Shown piece by piece: positions 27,141 to 36,172 of a stretch of DNA of 41,509 bases (positions are counted from its first letter, which is position 1; every line of letters starts with the position of its first letter). Under the pieces are notes generated by a model. It was given only the letters and a program-made list of their open reading frames with translations. It had not been told where the DNA came from and did no database searches. The position numbers and the translations under genes are program-made. Source of the stretch: Bacteroidetes bacterium UBA6661 (GTDB taxonomy: Bacteria; Bacteroidota; Bacteroidia; AKYH767-A; OLB10); NCBI GenBank assembly GCA_002455375.1, contig DKKR01000080.1, forward strand, positions 2,161 to 43,669. The letters run 5' to 3'.

Positions 27141-28313
27141 TTATTCAACATACAAAACTAATCCTTTTAGGTATTCACCTTCGGGATGAAAAACTGAAAC
27201 AGGATGGTCGGCAGGTTGAGAAAGTATATGCAAAACTTTTATCTGCCTCTGTGCTTCTTTGGCACTCTGAAAAATTACTTTCCTGAAGGTTAACGCATCA
27301 ACAGCCTGAGAACAGGAGAATGTGAATATGATGCTTCCGGGAGATGCTTTGCGAAAGACAGCAGTGTTCAGATTCCGATAGCCTATCATGGCATTCCGCA
27401 CGGCATCAAGACGCTTGGCAAATGCTGGTGGGTCAACTACCCACACCTGATAATTGTTTTTTGTTTCTTTCAAAAAGGTAAAAACATCTTCACAAAAAAA
27501 TTGATGATTAACTGCATCGTTTAGTTGAACATTCTGGTTTGCCCAATTTTCTGCCCGACTTGAACTGTCAACAGAATGAACCAAAGCAGCACCTGACTTT
27601 AATGCATATATGGAGAAACCGCCTGAATAAGCAAATAGGTTGATTACATTTTTACTGTCACAATAATTACTCAACAATTTTCTGTTCTCACGCTGATCAA
27701 TAAAAAATCCTGTTTTCTGACCTTCAAACCAGTTTACATAAAACCGATGTCCGTTTTCTTTTATTATTTCAGATTGCTTTTCTCCTTTGAGAAATCTGCT
27801 TTCATTATTTTCAAAAAAAGAATCTTCGCTCTTATCATAAATTGTGTTTATTGATTGATTGAAAACATTATTTAATGCTTCAGCTATTATATAACGATGG
27901 CTGAACATTCCTTTTATGTGACATTGTATCACTGCGCAGTCACCATAAATGTCAATGATTAATCCCGAAAGCCCATCACCTTCACCATGCACCAAACGAT
28001 ATGCAGTGGTTTCTTTATTGTTAAACAAGTGTATGTTTTTCCTAAGCTGTAAGGCATTGGATAATTTTTGAATCCAGAATGTTACATTCAACTCAACCTT
28101 AGAAAAAGCAAGAAGTCTTACTGCAATACTTGAATGATGAAACAGGCCTGTGCCAAGTATCTCACCATCATGTGAAAGTAGTGTCACTGTATCACCATTA
28201 TTCAGTTGTGCAGGCATTTTCTCCAATGCACCTGAAAAAATCCAGGGATGGAAATTTAAAACACTTTTTTCTTTTCCTTTTTTTAGTCTGATTTCAGGAT
28301 AGGGTAGTGCCAT
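27141..28313 (-). CDS. RlmI-type class I SAM-dependent rRNA methyltransferase
   Basis: A 390-residue protein with the RlmI/RlmK layout: an N-terminal PUA RNA-binding domain (about 1-75, HPWIFSGAL), a central domain with YRLVHGEGDGLSGLIIDIYG, and a Rossmann methyltransferase domain containing NLFAYSGGFSIYALKSGA and the catalytic-loop VVDPPAFAK. The cysteine of the C-terminal FTFSCSQ fits the m5C methyltransferase group (RlmI modifies C1962 of E. coli 23S rRNA). The exact target here is inferred. Its start codon immediately follows the stop of the hydroxyacyl-CoA dehydrogenase gene, with no spacer. Confidence 0.88.
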   Translation of the reverse strand: MALPYPEIRLKKGKEKSVLNFHPWIFSGALEKMPAQLNNGDTVTLLSHDGEILGTGLFHHSSIAVRLLAFSKVELNVTFWIQKLSNALQLRKNIHLFNNKETTAYRLVHGEGDGLSGLIIDIYGDCAVIQCHIKGMFSHRYIIAEALNNVFNQSINTIYDKSEDSFFENNESRFLKGEKQSEIIKENGHRFYVNWFEGQKTGFFIDQRENRKLLSNYCDSKNVINLFAYSGGFSIYALKSGAALVHSVDSSSRAENWANQNVQLNDAVNHQFFCEDVFTFLKETKNNYQVWVVDPPAFAKRLDAVRNAMIGYRNLNTAVFRKASPGSIIFTFSCSQAVDALTFRKVIFQSAKEAQRQIKVLHILSQPADHPVSVFHPEGEYLKGLVLYVE

Positions 28314-29207
28314 TTATTTTTGAAATGTTGCAGCTACGATAAGGTCTTTTCCACCTGATGCGTAATCATAAAAACCAACTCCTGATTTTTTACCTAAGTT
28401 ACCGGCTGTAACCATATTTACTAATAGGGGGCATGGTGCATATTTAGGATTTCCAAAACCATCATGTAATACGCGTAAAATAGCAAGGCAAACATCAAGG
28501 CCTATGAAATCGGCCAACTGCAATGGCCCCATAGGATGTGCCATACCTAATTTCATTACCTCATCAATTTCATGCACTCCGGCAACACCTTCGTAAAGTG
28601 AATAGATGGCTTCATTAATCATAGGCATTAAAATTCTGTTGGCAATAAAACCGGGATAGTCATTTACCTCAACAGGAATCTTATTGAGTTTAACAGACAA
28701 GTCGAAAATTATTTTTGTTACTTCATCACTTGTTTTGTATCCGCGAATAACTTCAATAAGTTTCATCACAGGCACAGGATTCATAAAATGCATTCCAATT
28801 ACTTTATCTGGACGTTTGGTTACAGATGCAATTTTGGTAATGGAAATTGAAGAAGTGTTTGTTGCTAAAATAGCATCGGCTTTACAAACGCTGTCTAATT
28901 CTTTAAAAATGCTGAGTTTTATACTCTCGTTTTCTGAAGCTGCCTCAATAATAAGGTCGGCATTTTTTACGCCATCAGATAATTTTGTGTAAGTAGTTAT
29001 GCGTTGTAATGCCGCATCTTTATCTGCAGCAGTCACTATCCCCTTAGTTACCATTCGGTCGAAGTTTCCTGTAATGGTCTTGATGGCTTTTTCTAAAGGT
29101 GCTTCAGAAATGTCTATCAGCGAAACGTTGTTTCCATATTGTGCACAGACATGCGCTATGCCATTTCCCATTGTACCCGATCCAATTACTGCAATTTGTT
29201 TTATCAT
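28314..29207 (-). CDS. 3-hydroxybutyryl-CoA dehydrogenase-type enzyme
   Basis: A 297-residue NAD-dependent dehydrogenase that interconverts 3-hydroxyacyl-CoA and acetoacetyl-type CoA esters. The N-terminal Rossmann domain shows IGSGTMGNGIAHVCAQ, the middle has ATNTSSISIT and the catalytic His in GMHFMNPVPVMKL, and the C-terminal dimerisation domain has NDYPGFIANRILMPMINEA and a HPMGPLQLADFIGLD segment. It acts in short-chain fatty-acid oxidation, butyrate or amino-acid catabolism; no other beta-oxidation gene is beside it. It follows the sugar transferase gene by 61 bases and abuts the RlmI-like gene. Confidence 0.92.
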   Translation of the reverse strand: MIKQIAVIGSGTMGNGIAHVCAQYGNNVSLIDISEAPLEKAIKTITGNFDRMVTKGIVTAADKDAALQRITTYTKLSDGVKNADLIIEAASENESIKLSIFKELDSVCKADAILATNTSSISITKIASVTKRPDKVIGMHFMNPVPVMKLIEVIRGYKTSDEVTKIIFDLSVKLNKIPVEVNDYPGFIANRILMPMINEAIYSLYEGVAGVHEIDEVMKLGMAHPMGPLQLADFIGLDVCLAILRVLHDGFGNPKYAPCPLLVNMVTAGNLGKKSGVGFYDYASGGKDLIVAATFQK

Positions 29208-29268
29208 GAAATGTATTCTTTAAGGTTTGTAATTTGAAAATATTTTTTTTGATATTAAATTGATAGCT

Positions 29269-30684
29269 TCATTTACCGCGTCCCTGAAAAATAATTTTTA
29301 CAGTGTAAAAAAGTATTTTAAAGTCAAGTGCCAGCGACATGTTTTCAATATAAATGATATCATACTTTAGTCGTTCAACCATCTGACCAACATTTTCTGC
29401 ATAGCCAAATTTTACCTGACCCCATGATGTAATTCCGGGACGAACTTTATGTAAGTGTCTATAATGAGGTGAGTGAAGCATTATCTGGTCAATAAAATAT
29501 TGCCTCTCTGGGCGTGGACCAACAAGCGACATTTCGCCAATGAGAACATTGAAAAATTGTGGTGTTTCATCAATCCTGAACTTACGCATAATTTTTCCCC
29601 AAGGTGTAATTCTGCTATCGTCTTTACTGGAAAGCTTAGGGCCACCGGATTCTGCATCAAGATACATGCTGCGGAATTTATAGATGCTGAAAGGATTACC
29701 ATGGAGTCCAATCCGTTCTTGCTTGAAAATAACGGGTCCTTTACTTGTAAGTTTTACAATGAGGGCAGTAATAATAAATGTTGGTGTGAGCAAGACTAAA
29801 AAAATAAAAGAAACAACTATATCCATCAGTCGTTTAGCATACTGCTGCCATGCTGGCATCAGTTGCGGATAAATTTCTATCAGCGGTGCACCAAAAATAG
29901 AATTCATTTTTACGGAGCCTGAAAGAATATCATACATGTCGGGGATAATTTTAATAATGGCATTAGTGTCTTCCAGTTCATTAATGATTCTCCCAATATT
30001 TTCATGTTCTGACGATTCAATTGCAATGATAACTTCCTCTACCAGATGTTTATTGATAGCTTCAGGAATATCAGCAATACCACCAAGGTGTGGGAGTTTG
30101 CCTCCCAGATATTCGCCATTCTTTTCATCAACATGAATAAACCCAACAAATTTATTACCCTGACTGATTTTTTGTGTTTCTAATTCTTCAAAAATATGTA
30201 ATGCATTCTGACTGCTTCCAACCAATAAGGTGTTGAATCCAATTTTTCTTTTTTTGATTTTGTTTCCTGTAATCGTTGTGATTATTAACCTGAAAAATAC
30301 AGTAATGCTATAATGAATGATGAGTAAAGTAAGAAAAGTATTGTAATAATTTTTATAGGTAACAATGACATCATCCAACAGTAAAATAAAAAATATGATT
30401 GTAACACCAATTAAAGATGCAAGTGCTGTTTGTGCCAGATCGCGTAAGCGTGATTTGCGGTAGATATTATTATAGGTGCCCAGAAATGCATAAAATAAAA
30501 CCCAGCATACAGGTAAAATAAAAATCCCTGAATAAAATTTTGGATCCGACAGAAATTCCTTAGTAAAAGGTGACTCACCGGGCTCAATACATGTTTTGCG
30601 ATAAATAAAAAAAATAGTCCATGCCAGCAATGCAGATAGAAAATCGGCAATAATATATTTGATGACTTGTGACCGTTTATTCAT
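29269..30684 (-). CDS. Undecaprenyl-phosphate sugar phosphotransferase (exopolysaccharide/O-antigen initiating transferase)
   Basis: A 471-residue inner-membrane enzyme of the WbaP/WcaJ (polyprenyl glycosylphosphotransferase) type, which transfers a sugar-1-phosphate to undecaprenyl phosphate to begin a surface polysaccharide. Four N-terminal membrane helices (about 1-145) are followed by a Rossmann-like CoA-binding-type domain (about 148-260), a fifth membrane segment (about 290-312) and the catalytic domain with IYKFRSMY, KFRIDETPQF and GEMSLVGPRPE. All core motifs are intact. It lies directly after the lipoprotein gene (23 bases) and is probably cotranscribed with it and the Gfo/Idh oxidoreductase, supporting a role in envelope polysaccharide assembly; the sugar is unknown. 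Confidence 0.92.
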   Translation of the reverse strand: MNKRSQVIKYIIADFLSALLAWTIFFIYRKTCIEPGESPFTKEFLSDPKFYSGIFILPVCWVLFYAFLGTYNNIYRKSRLRDLAQTALASLIGVTIIFFILLLDDVIVTYKNYYNTFLTLLIIHYSITVFFRLIITTITGNKIKKRKIGFNTLLVGSSQNALHIFEELETQKISQGNKFVGFIHVDEKNGEYLGGKLPHLGGIADIPEAINKHLVEEVIIAIESSEHENIGRIINELEDTNAIIKIIPDMYDILSGSVKMNSIFGAPLIEIYPQLMPAWQQYAKRLMDIVVSFIFLVLLTPTFIITALIVKLTSKGPVIFKQERIGLHGNPFSIYKFRSMYLDAESGGPKLSSKDDSRITPWGKIMRKFRIDETPQFFNVLIGEMSLVGPRPERQYFIDQIMLHSPHYRHLHKVRPGITSWGQVKFGYAENVGQMVERLKYDIIYIENMSLALDFKILFYTVKIIFQGRGK

Positions 30685-30707
30685 TGCTATATCTTCAACA
30701 ACAATTC

Positions 30708-31568
30708 TTAATTATGAACTACCTTAACATTGTCGAAGTAAAAACTCTCATTTGTACTTGCATCGGTACGTTGCATTCCAAAAAGCACTCTGAAACGCTT
30801 GGATGTGCTGGTTAACTGCATTGTTGGTTTGAGTTCAATATAAATTTTATTCCACTCTGTCTTTGTATTTAATGTAATAATTGCGTTGTTGATTACATTA
30901 CCAAACGGATCAGTAGCTTGAAGAATTACAAGAAAAGGAGCAGAGTTTTTATAATTCATCTCTAAAAAAACATTTGTGCCATTGTTGGGCAGAATCATTT
31001 CTTTAGATTTTACTTCAAAATTATAAATGCCTGAATCCAATCGTACAACACCATACCCACCTTCCATACCTTGCGATGCATCAAACTCGCCAAGCATACC
31101 AACGGGACTATTACTACTTTTTTCGAATGAAAACAATCCTGAAAAATCCTCCATTAATGGAAAAGTAAGATTGTCAATATAACTAGTTGACAGGTTATCA
31201 ATTTTGACAACTTCTCCGGGCTTTAAGTTTACTGTCTTGTCAACAAATTTATAGTATGGATATTGCAGGTGTGTGGCATTGATGCCATTCAGTAAAATGC
31301 CTCCTTGTATATAAATAGTATGTTCACCTGTTGCTAAAACCGGAAACTTACAAGGCATTTCATAAGCACCTAAAGCCTGATTGTCCACATAAACCCAGGC
31401 ATCAACTATTTTATGTGATGCACTTCCTTGCGTAGTTAAATTTGTTGTTAGATTGATTGTGTCAATCTGAATAAAGGCAGGTGTTGGCTCTGCAGGATTA
31501 ATGATATTACATGCTTGCATTAATGATGCAAATGCAATCACAGTGAAAAGTTGTTTAATCCTCATCAT
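30708..31568 (-). CDS. Uncharacterised lipoprotein
   Basis: A 286-residue protein with a type II signal peptide: positively charged start, hydrophobic stretch and the lipobox LMQAC with Cys20 as lipidation site. The mature part is rich in beta-prone segments: a first half with WVYVDNQALGAYEMP and GEHTIYIQGG, reminiscent of PEGA-like or extension domains on secreted Bacteroidota proteins, and a second half ending FYFDNVKVVHN, which resembles a jelly-roll carbohydrate-binding ending. No enzyme motif is visible. It overlaps the Gfo/Idh gene by 4 bases (ATGA) and precedes the sugar transferase by 23 bases, so it is probably part of the same envelope operon. Confidence 0.8.
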   Translation of the reverse strand: MMRIKQLFTVIAFASLMQACNIINPAEPTPAFIQIDTINLTTNLTTQGSASHKIVDAWVYVDNQALGAYEMPCKFPVLATGEHTIYIQGGILLNGINATHLQYPYYKFVDKTVNLKPGEVVKIDNLSTSYIDNLTFPLMEDFSGLFSFEKSSNSPVGMLGEFDASQGMEGGYGVVRLDSGIYNFEVKSKEMILPNNGTNVFLEMNYKNSAPFLVILQATDPFGNVINNAIITLNTKTEWNKIYIELKPTMQLTSTSKRFRVLFGMQRTDASTNESFYFDNVKVVHN

Positions 31569-32551
31569 CTCTCAGTGAATTTTTGCTGCGACAATTTATC
31601 CATAATCTGATTGGCAACCTTTAATGCTTTGTAGCCATCCATTGCGCTAACGATAGGAGTGGTGTTATTTTCTACTGCAAGTGCAAAGGTTCTTAACTCT
31701 TCTTTTATGGCATTACTTTCTTCTACAACAGGATTATTAAACTCAATTGTTTTGTTTGGCTTACCATTTCCGGGGTCAATAATTATGGCAAATGGGCTTT
31801 CATTCTCTGATGTATTGCGCATGGAGATTATTTCTGTTTTCTTTTTCAGAAAATCAACGGCAATATAGGAATCGCCCTGAAAGATTCTTGCTTTACGCAT
31901 GTTTTTCATGGAAATGCGGCTGGCAGTAAGGTTTGCAACACATCCATTCTCAAATTCAATTCTGGCATTGGCAATATCGGGAGTATCGCTGATGATGGAG
32001 ACACCACTGGTGTTTATCAATTTTACTTCAGACTTCACGATACTCAATATAACATCAATGTCATGAATCATCAGATCAAGTACAACAGGTACATCCGTGC
32101 CGCGTGGGTTAAATTCAGCCAAACGGTGCGCTTCAATAAACATTGGTTGATGAATTTTACTTTGTGCAGCTATGAATGCAGGATTAAATCGCTCCACATG
32201 TCCAATCTGAATTTTCAATCCTTTTTGTTCTGACAAGGCAATCATCTCTTCAGCTTCCTGAAGTGTATGAGTAATTGGTTTTTCAATAAAAATATGCTTT
32301 CCTGCATTTAAAGCTAACATAGCATATTTGAAATGTGATAGTGTAGGTGTTACAATATCCACAACATCACTCGCTTCAATCAAACGCTCTGCATTATCGT
32401 AAGCAGTTATTCCTAAAGTTTCGGAAACCTGATCACGTGTGTTTACATCATTATCATAAAAGCCTACTATGCGATATGATGTTAACTCTTTTAAAAGTTT
32501 AAGATGTATTTTACCAAGATGGCCTGCGCCTATAACTCCTATTGAAAGCAT
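31565..32551 (-). CDS. Gfo/Idh/MocA-family oxidoreductase
   Basis: A 328-residue NAD(P)-dependent sugar-type dehydrogenase. The N-terminal Rossmann fold has IGVIGAGHLGKIHLK, the hinge carries FIEKPIT (conserved EKP lysine) and the substrate domain has GHVERFNPAF and LDLMIHDIDV with the catalytic His. GHVERFNP-type members include UDP-N-acetylglucosamine 3-dehydrogenase-like enzymes that supply amino sugars for lipid A or surface glycans, so a nucleotide-sugar substrate is plausible given the sugar transferase two genes downstream; this is an inference. First gene of the minus-strand envelope run, and it overlaps the lipoprotein gene by 4 bases. Confidence 0.88.
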   Translation of the reverse strand: MLSIGVIGAGHLGKIHLKLLKELTSYRIVGFYDNDVNTRDQVSETLGITAYDNAERLIEASDVVDIVTPTLSHFKYAMLALNAGKHIFIEKPITHTLQEAEEMIALSEQKGLKIQIGHVERFNPAFIAAQSKIHQPMFIEAHRLAEFNPRGTDVPVVLDLMIHDIDVILSIVKSEVKLINTSGVSIISDTPDIANARIEFENGCVANLTASRISMKNMRKARIFQGDSYIAVDFLKKKTEIISMRNTSENESPFAIIIDPGNGKPNKTIEFNNPVVEESNAIKEELRTFALAVENNTTPIVSAMDGYKALKVANQIMDKLSQQKFTER

Positions 32552-32611
32552 GAAAAAATTTGCGCGAAAATACGGGTAAAATAGCTACCTTAAGTGAATT
32601 AACAGGAGCAA

Positions 32612-33085
32612 TTAGATGTTTTTTCTCATTGCATAATGTTGAATGGTATCGAACAATATGAATGTCCTGGCTTCGATATGATAGCCATTGCGTTCGTAAA
32701 AGGGTACGGCATTTTCCCGGGCTTGCAGAAATATTGATTTGCAATGATTTGATTTAGAGATATTTTCGGCAGCAACCATTAAATAATCGCCTAATTTTTG
32801 ATTTCTATATGCTGCTTTTACGCCCATAAATCGAATCTGTGCTTCGTCAGCATTGTTATAATGCAATCGGCAAACGCCTGCCATTAAATTTTCAATCATC
32901 AGGCAAAGATGAATGGCGGAATTGTCGTCATTGACCTTTTCACTGCCGGGAGGTTGGTTCCATGGTGCTCTTAGAATTTCATGCCTGAGTTGATAGTACT
33001 GATTCAGTTCTTCTTGGCTTTCAGGATGAGCAATAATTATTTTTTGTCCAAGTTCCTGATGAATAAATTCAGAAAGAACTATCAC
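32612..33085 (-). CDS. GNAT-family N-acetyltransferase
   Basis: 157 residues with a GNAT fold. The acetyl-CoA-binding stretch is IRFMGVKAAYRNQKLGDYLM (the usual R/Q-x-x-G/A-x-G/A turn, here RNQKLG), and the C-terminal PFYERNGYHI is typical. The N-terminal YYQLRHEILRAPWNQP is shared by a small cytoplasmic GNAT group of unknown substrate. It begins with GTG at 33085; no in-frame ATG is available before residue 60. It follows the T9SS cargo gene after only 4 bases and so is probably read from the same message, although the two products work in different compartments. Confidence 0.85.
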   Translation of the reverse strand: MIVLSEFIHQELGQKIIIAHPESQEELNQYYQLRHEILRAPWNQPPGSEKVNDDNSAIHLCLMIENLMAGVCRLHYNNADEAQIRFMGVKAAYRNQKLGDYLMVAAENISKSNHCKSIFLQARENAVPFYERNGYHIEARTFILFDTIQHYAMRKNI

Positions 33086-33089
33086 TGCT

Positions 33090-35867
33090 TTAGTAGAAAA
33101 ATCTTTTTACAACAACGCCATCTGCTGTTTGCATGCGCAACACATAAACACCTCTTGAAAGTTGAGACGTTAGTAAACGGCAAGTATTGCTTTCTGAGCA
33201 AACGGTTTGCAGTATGAGTCGTCCGGAAGCATCCATTAGCATTATGCTAACAGGTGATTGATTTGCTTCTGAAAATTGAAGCAATACCTGTTCATGATTA
33301 TAATCCGGTAAAACTAAAACATCACCATCATAGGCATCAAAACGTACGGCCAGAGTAGCTTTTTCAACTGTGGTGCCATCAAAATCTGTTTGAAAAAGTT
33401 TGTAATAATTTATACCACGCAAAGGTCTGCTGTCTGTATAATCGTAGCGTTGAGCAACATTGGTTGTGCCTGCACCATTTACTTTACCAAGTTCTGTATA
33501 ATGCAAATTATTTCCTGATTTTTTCAAGGTGAAATAATGGTTATTTAATTCTGAAGAAGTCAGCCAGTTGAGTTTTATTTCATCATTATGGCGATTGCCG
33601 TTAAAAGATAACAATTCAACAGGTAAAGGATTGCCCGGTAATGCTATTACAGATGCTAAAGTAACTGGTCCATAATCTTTTGTTGAATCAGAAGTTATCG
33701 TACCTGCAGCAGGTGTGCCTGTGGTACCTGTATTTCCTAAATCATCCCATGATGCGCTATTAAAACGTGCTACTCTAAGGTCGGGCAGGCTGGTAACGCC
33801 ACCACTGTTACCATCCCAGTAAAGTGTAATTTTTCTTTTATCACCACTCTCTTTAGTCATATACCAATATTCCATCCTGCTTACATGGTCAAGTGGTGGA
33901 TTCACAATATTGTTATAGATAACGGTTGGGTTTATGTGGAAATATTCTGTTGTAAACGATTCGGCACTTTTACCGGAAATACTCACATCGTCAACGGCAA
34001 ATGAACCATTGGTGTTTACAGTTGCACCAATGCTGTTGTTATTATTTATCCATCGAAAACCAATCATTAAGTTTGGTAAGTCATTACATGCTGCAGGAAG
34101 ACTAAAAGGACCAAAGGCTGTCCATCGCTTATAAAGCGCGCAGCCTCCAGATAAACTAGAACGAGGGATGTTTAGTAATGCTGTCCAAGTCAATCCATTA
34201 TCTATACTGTATTCAAGTATGACTTTATCTGTACTGGATGCAGGACTTCTTAAATCACCAACATTTATATATTTAAAACTAATTGACATATTTGACTTTC
34301 CCACAGTGTTTATTGGTGGTGAAACAGCTCTTTTGTCTGTTGTCGGGTCGAAGCCACTGCTTGTTAAAGTATCATAAATGGCACCGCAATCTCCTGTCGG
34401 ACAAATCAGGCAGGTTGCACAAGGCGAAGTTCCAACATGCAATGTTGCATCACCACCGGTAGCACAACCTCCGGCACATGTGTTTACAGGTCTGTTGGCT
34501 TCTGCACAACTAACATAAAACATGTTAGCTCTGTTGCCATTAGTTCCGGAGTTGATAACCGACCATGAACCATTAAATCCGGTGTAGCTGTTGGCATCAC
34601 AAAGTGAAGTACATCCATTATTAAAATCTTCTGTCCAAAATACACCGGAATCTGCCGGTGCGCCTGAGGCTGATAATCCTGCAGGTTGAACATCATTTGC
34701 CATACCTACAGGAAAAACAAATGCAGTTGTTCCTAGCTTTCTTACAGGTCCTTCTACAAAACTATTGTTGTTTGATACAGTATTTGCTTTTGCACCCACA
34801 TTAAAAATTAATGGGTTGGTTGCACTTGAATAAATTTTGCCTGCATTAAAGTTTACCAATGAATCAACCATTAAAGAACGGTTTAATGTAATACTTGCAG
34901 GTAAAATTTTAGCCATTGTCAGTTCATGAATCTGAAAAAGTCCGCTACCCCAAATTGTGCTGTTGGCATTGCCGGAAAAAACCAATCTGCGCCCATTGCC
35001 ATTATAATATTTCCAGGTGCCATCCATATAAACATCACCCCAAATTTCAGTACCTGTTCCAATATTGTTGTAGGTATTTCCGGGTCGGATAATAACATCG
35101 CCTCTAACCTGAACACCTATAGTTGCATTGACATCATTACTTGTAAAGTTGACATAATTTGTTCCAGATCCACCTATATCCATACTGCCTTTGATAATAG
35201 GATAGCTTACAGAACCATTAAAATGAGAATTAGCAAAGGAACCGGTAATAAATGGTGTGGATGTATAATTCTCGTAAATAAAATTTGGATAATACGCCTG
35301 CGAACCACCATTAGTTGTACTTACAGATGGATTAGAAGCACCTACCTTTCTGAAAATCCAATTCGCTGTTGCAGGTATTGAGATTATTCCACCCTGATAA
35401 GCTGATTGCCAGTTATTACATGAGGAGCCTGTACATTTAACAATTGTTGCACCAGCACTAATCTGCCATGTTGCACCTGCATTAAAAGTAATGTTTGCAG
35501 GTCCTGATAAAGAATCAATAAAAGTACCGTTTATTATTAAGTCGGCTGCCGGTCCATTATTGATAACTAAATTTACAGCTGCATTTGCAATGAGTGTTCC
35601 GCCCGGGCTTACAACTACTTCATCAATAGTAGCACCTGTGGTTATGCGTACGACAGTTCCGGCCATAATGGTTACTGTCTGATCTGCTGAGGTTGGTGTT
35701 GCACCGGCAGGAGCCCAAGGTCCTACAGGAGTTGCACTACTTTGCCAGGTACTTGTGGCATTCCAATTACCTGATGTAACTGACTGGTAATATAGTGCCA
35801 TAACATGCTCTGCTGATACTAAACCTGCAAAAAGTGTGGCGATAAGTAGCCTGAAAAACGATTTCAA
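33090..35867 (-). CDS. Secreted multidomain protein with T9SS type A sorting domain
   Basis: About 925 residues. The frame is open from a TTG at 35900, but that codon is part of the -7 promoter box, so translation must start downstream; TTG at 35867 (MKSFFRLLIATLF) gives a standard signal peptide, with TTG 35873 as alternative. There is no suitable ATG. The N-terminal third is a right-handed-helix-like region rich in VVVSPGGTLIANAAVNLVIN-type repeats. The middle holds a Cys-rich segment (CAGGCATGG, CATCLICPTGDC) and a jelly-roll module ending FAVDDVSISG. Then come PVELLSFNG with the NWLTSSELNNHYF module and the type A sorting domain (SIMLMDASGRLIL, LSRGVYVLRM). Function is unknown; exported across the outer membrane and possibly anchored. 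Confidence 0.88.
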   Translation of the reverse strand: MKSFFRLLIATLFAGLVSAEHVMALYYQSVTSGNWNATSTWQSSATPVGPWAPAGATPTSADQTVTIMAGTVVRITTGATIDEVVVSPGGTLIANAAVNLVINNGPAADLIINGTFIDSLSGPANITFNAGATWQISAGATIVKCTGSSCNNWQSAYQGGIISIPATANWIFRKVGASNPSVSTTNGGSQAYYPNFIYENYTSTPFITGSFANSHFNGSVSYPIIKGSMDIGGSGTNYVNFTSNDVNATIGVQVRGDVIIRPGNTYNNIGTGTEIWGDVYMDGTWKYYNGNGRRLVFSGNANSTIWGSGLFQIHELTMAKILPASITLNRSLMVDSLVNFNAGKIYSSATNPLIFNVGAKANTVSNNNSFVEGPVRKLGTTAFVFPVGMANDVQPAGLSASGAPADSGVFWTEDFNNGCTSLCDANSYTGFNGSWSVINSGTNGNRANMFYVSCAEANRPVNTCAGGCATGGDATLHVGTSPCATCLICPTGDCGAIYDTLTSSGFDPTTDKRAVSPPINTVGKSNMSISFKYINVGDLRSPASSTDKVILEYSIDNGLTWTALLNIPRSSLSGGCALYKRWTAFGPFSLPAACNDLPNLMIGFRWINNNNSIGATVNTNGSFAVDDVSISGKSAESFTTEYFHINPTVIYNNIVNPPLDHVSRMEYWYMTKESGDKRKITLYWDGNSGGVTSLPDLRVARFNSASWDDLGNTGTTGTPAAGTITSDSTKDYGPVTLASVIALPGNPLPVELLSFNGNRHNDEIKLNWLTSSELNNHYFTLKKSGNNLHYTELGKVNGAGTTNVAQRYDYTDSRPLRGINYYKLFQTDFDGTTVEKATLAVRFDAYDGDVLVLPDYNHEQVLLQFSEANQSPVSIMLMDASGRLILQTVCSESNTCRLLTSQLSRGVYVLRMQTADGVVVKRFFY

Positions 35868-35897
35868 TGTCAAAACAGTGTTGTATGGTTCAATTGG

Positions 35898-35928
35898 CAA
35901 AAGTACTTGATATAATTCTAAAACAATA
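35898..35928 (-). promoter_or_regulatory. Promoter of the T9SS type A cargo gene
   Basis: Read on the minus strand: TATTG (35928-35924), 18 bases, TACTTTTG (35905-35898). The -7 match is exact; the -33 box has ATTG where TTTG is usual. Predicted start is near 35891, about 24 bases before the chosen TTG start codon. Confidence 0.5.
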
Positions 35929-35931
35929 CAT

Positions 35932-35957
35932 TTTATTTACTGTTGTCAGTAAATAAA
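35932..35957. repeat. Perfect 11-bp inverted repeat upstream of the T9SS cargo promoter
   Basis: TTTATTTACTG, TTGT, CAGTAAATAAA: both 11-base arms are perfectly complementary around a 4-base centre. It lies 3 bases beyond the -33 box of the T9SS cargo gene, a typical activator position, in the divergent gap shared with fur. A hairpin terminator is possible, but the stem is AT-rich and no gene is known to need one here. Confidence 0.55.
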
Positions 35958-36137
35958 TTTTTACGAAAGAGAATGAATTTTGTTATTGTTAACTGTAGGT
36001 ATCAAACCTGAATTTTTCATTTAAAAATCAGAGATGCAGAGAAAGTAATTTATTGTCATTAGAGAATATAGGACAAGCAAAAATACACCTCATAAAATCC
36101 TGACTCTCATTGGAAATTCCATAACAGTTTGATTTAT
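35958..36137. other. Remaining intergenic sequence between the T9SS cargo gene and fur
   Basis: The gap between the two start codons is about 305 bases. Apart from the promoters and the inverted repeat annotated separately, I see no open frame with coding character. One further minus-strand -7-like octamer (TATTTTTG at 36085-36078) lacks a -33 partner. No tRNA or recognisable small RNA is apparent. Confidence 0.4.
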
Positions 36138-36145
36138 TACTTTTG
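36138..36145 (+). promoter_or_regulatory. Putative -7 element of the fur operon
   Basis: TACTTTTG is an exact TAnnTTTG match; transcription would start near 36152, about 20 bases before the GTG at 36173. No TTTG lies at the usual -33 distance. Confidence 0.45.
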
Positions 36146-36172
36146 TGGCAACTAAAATAGGATTTGTTTAAC

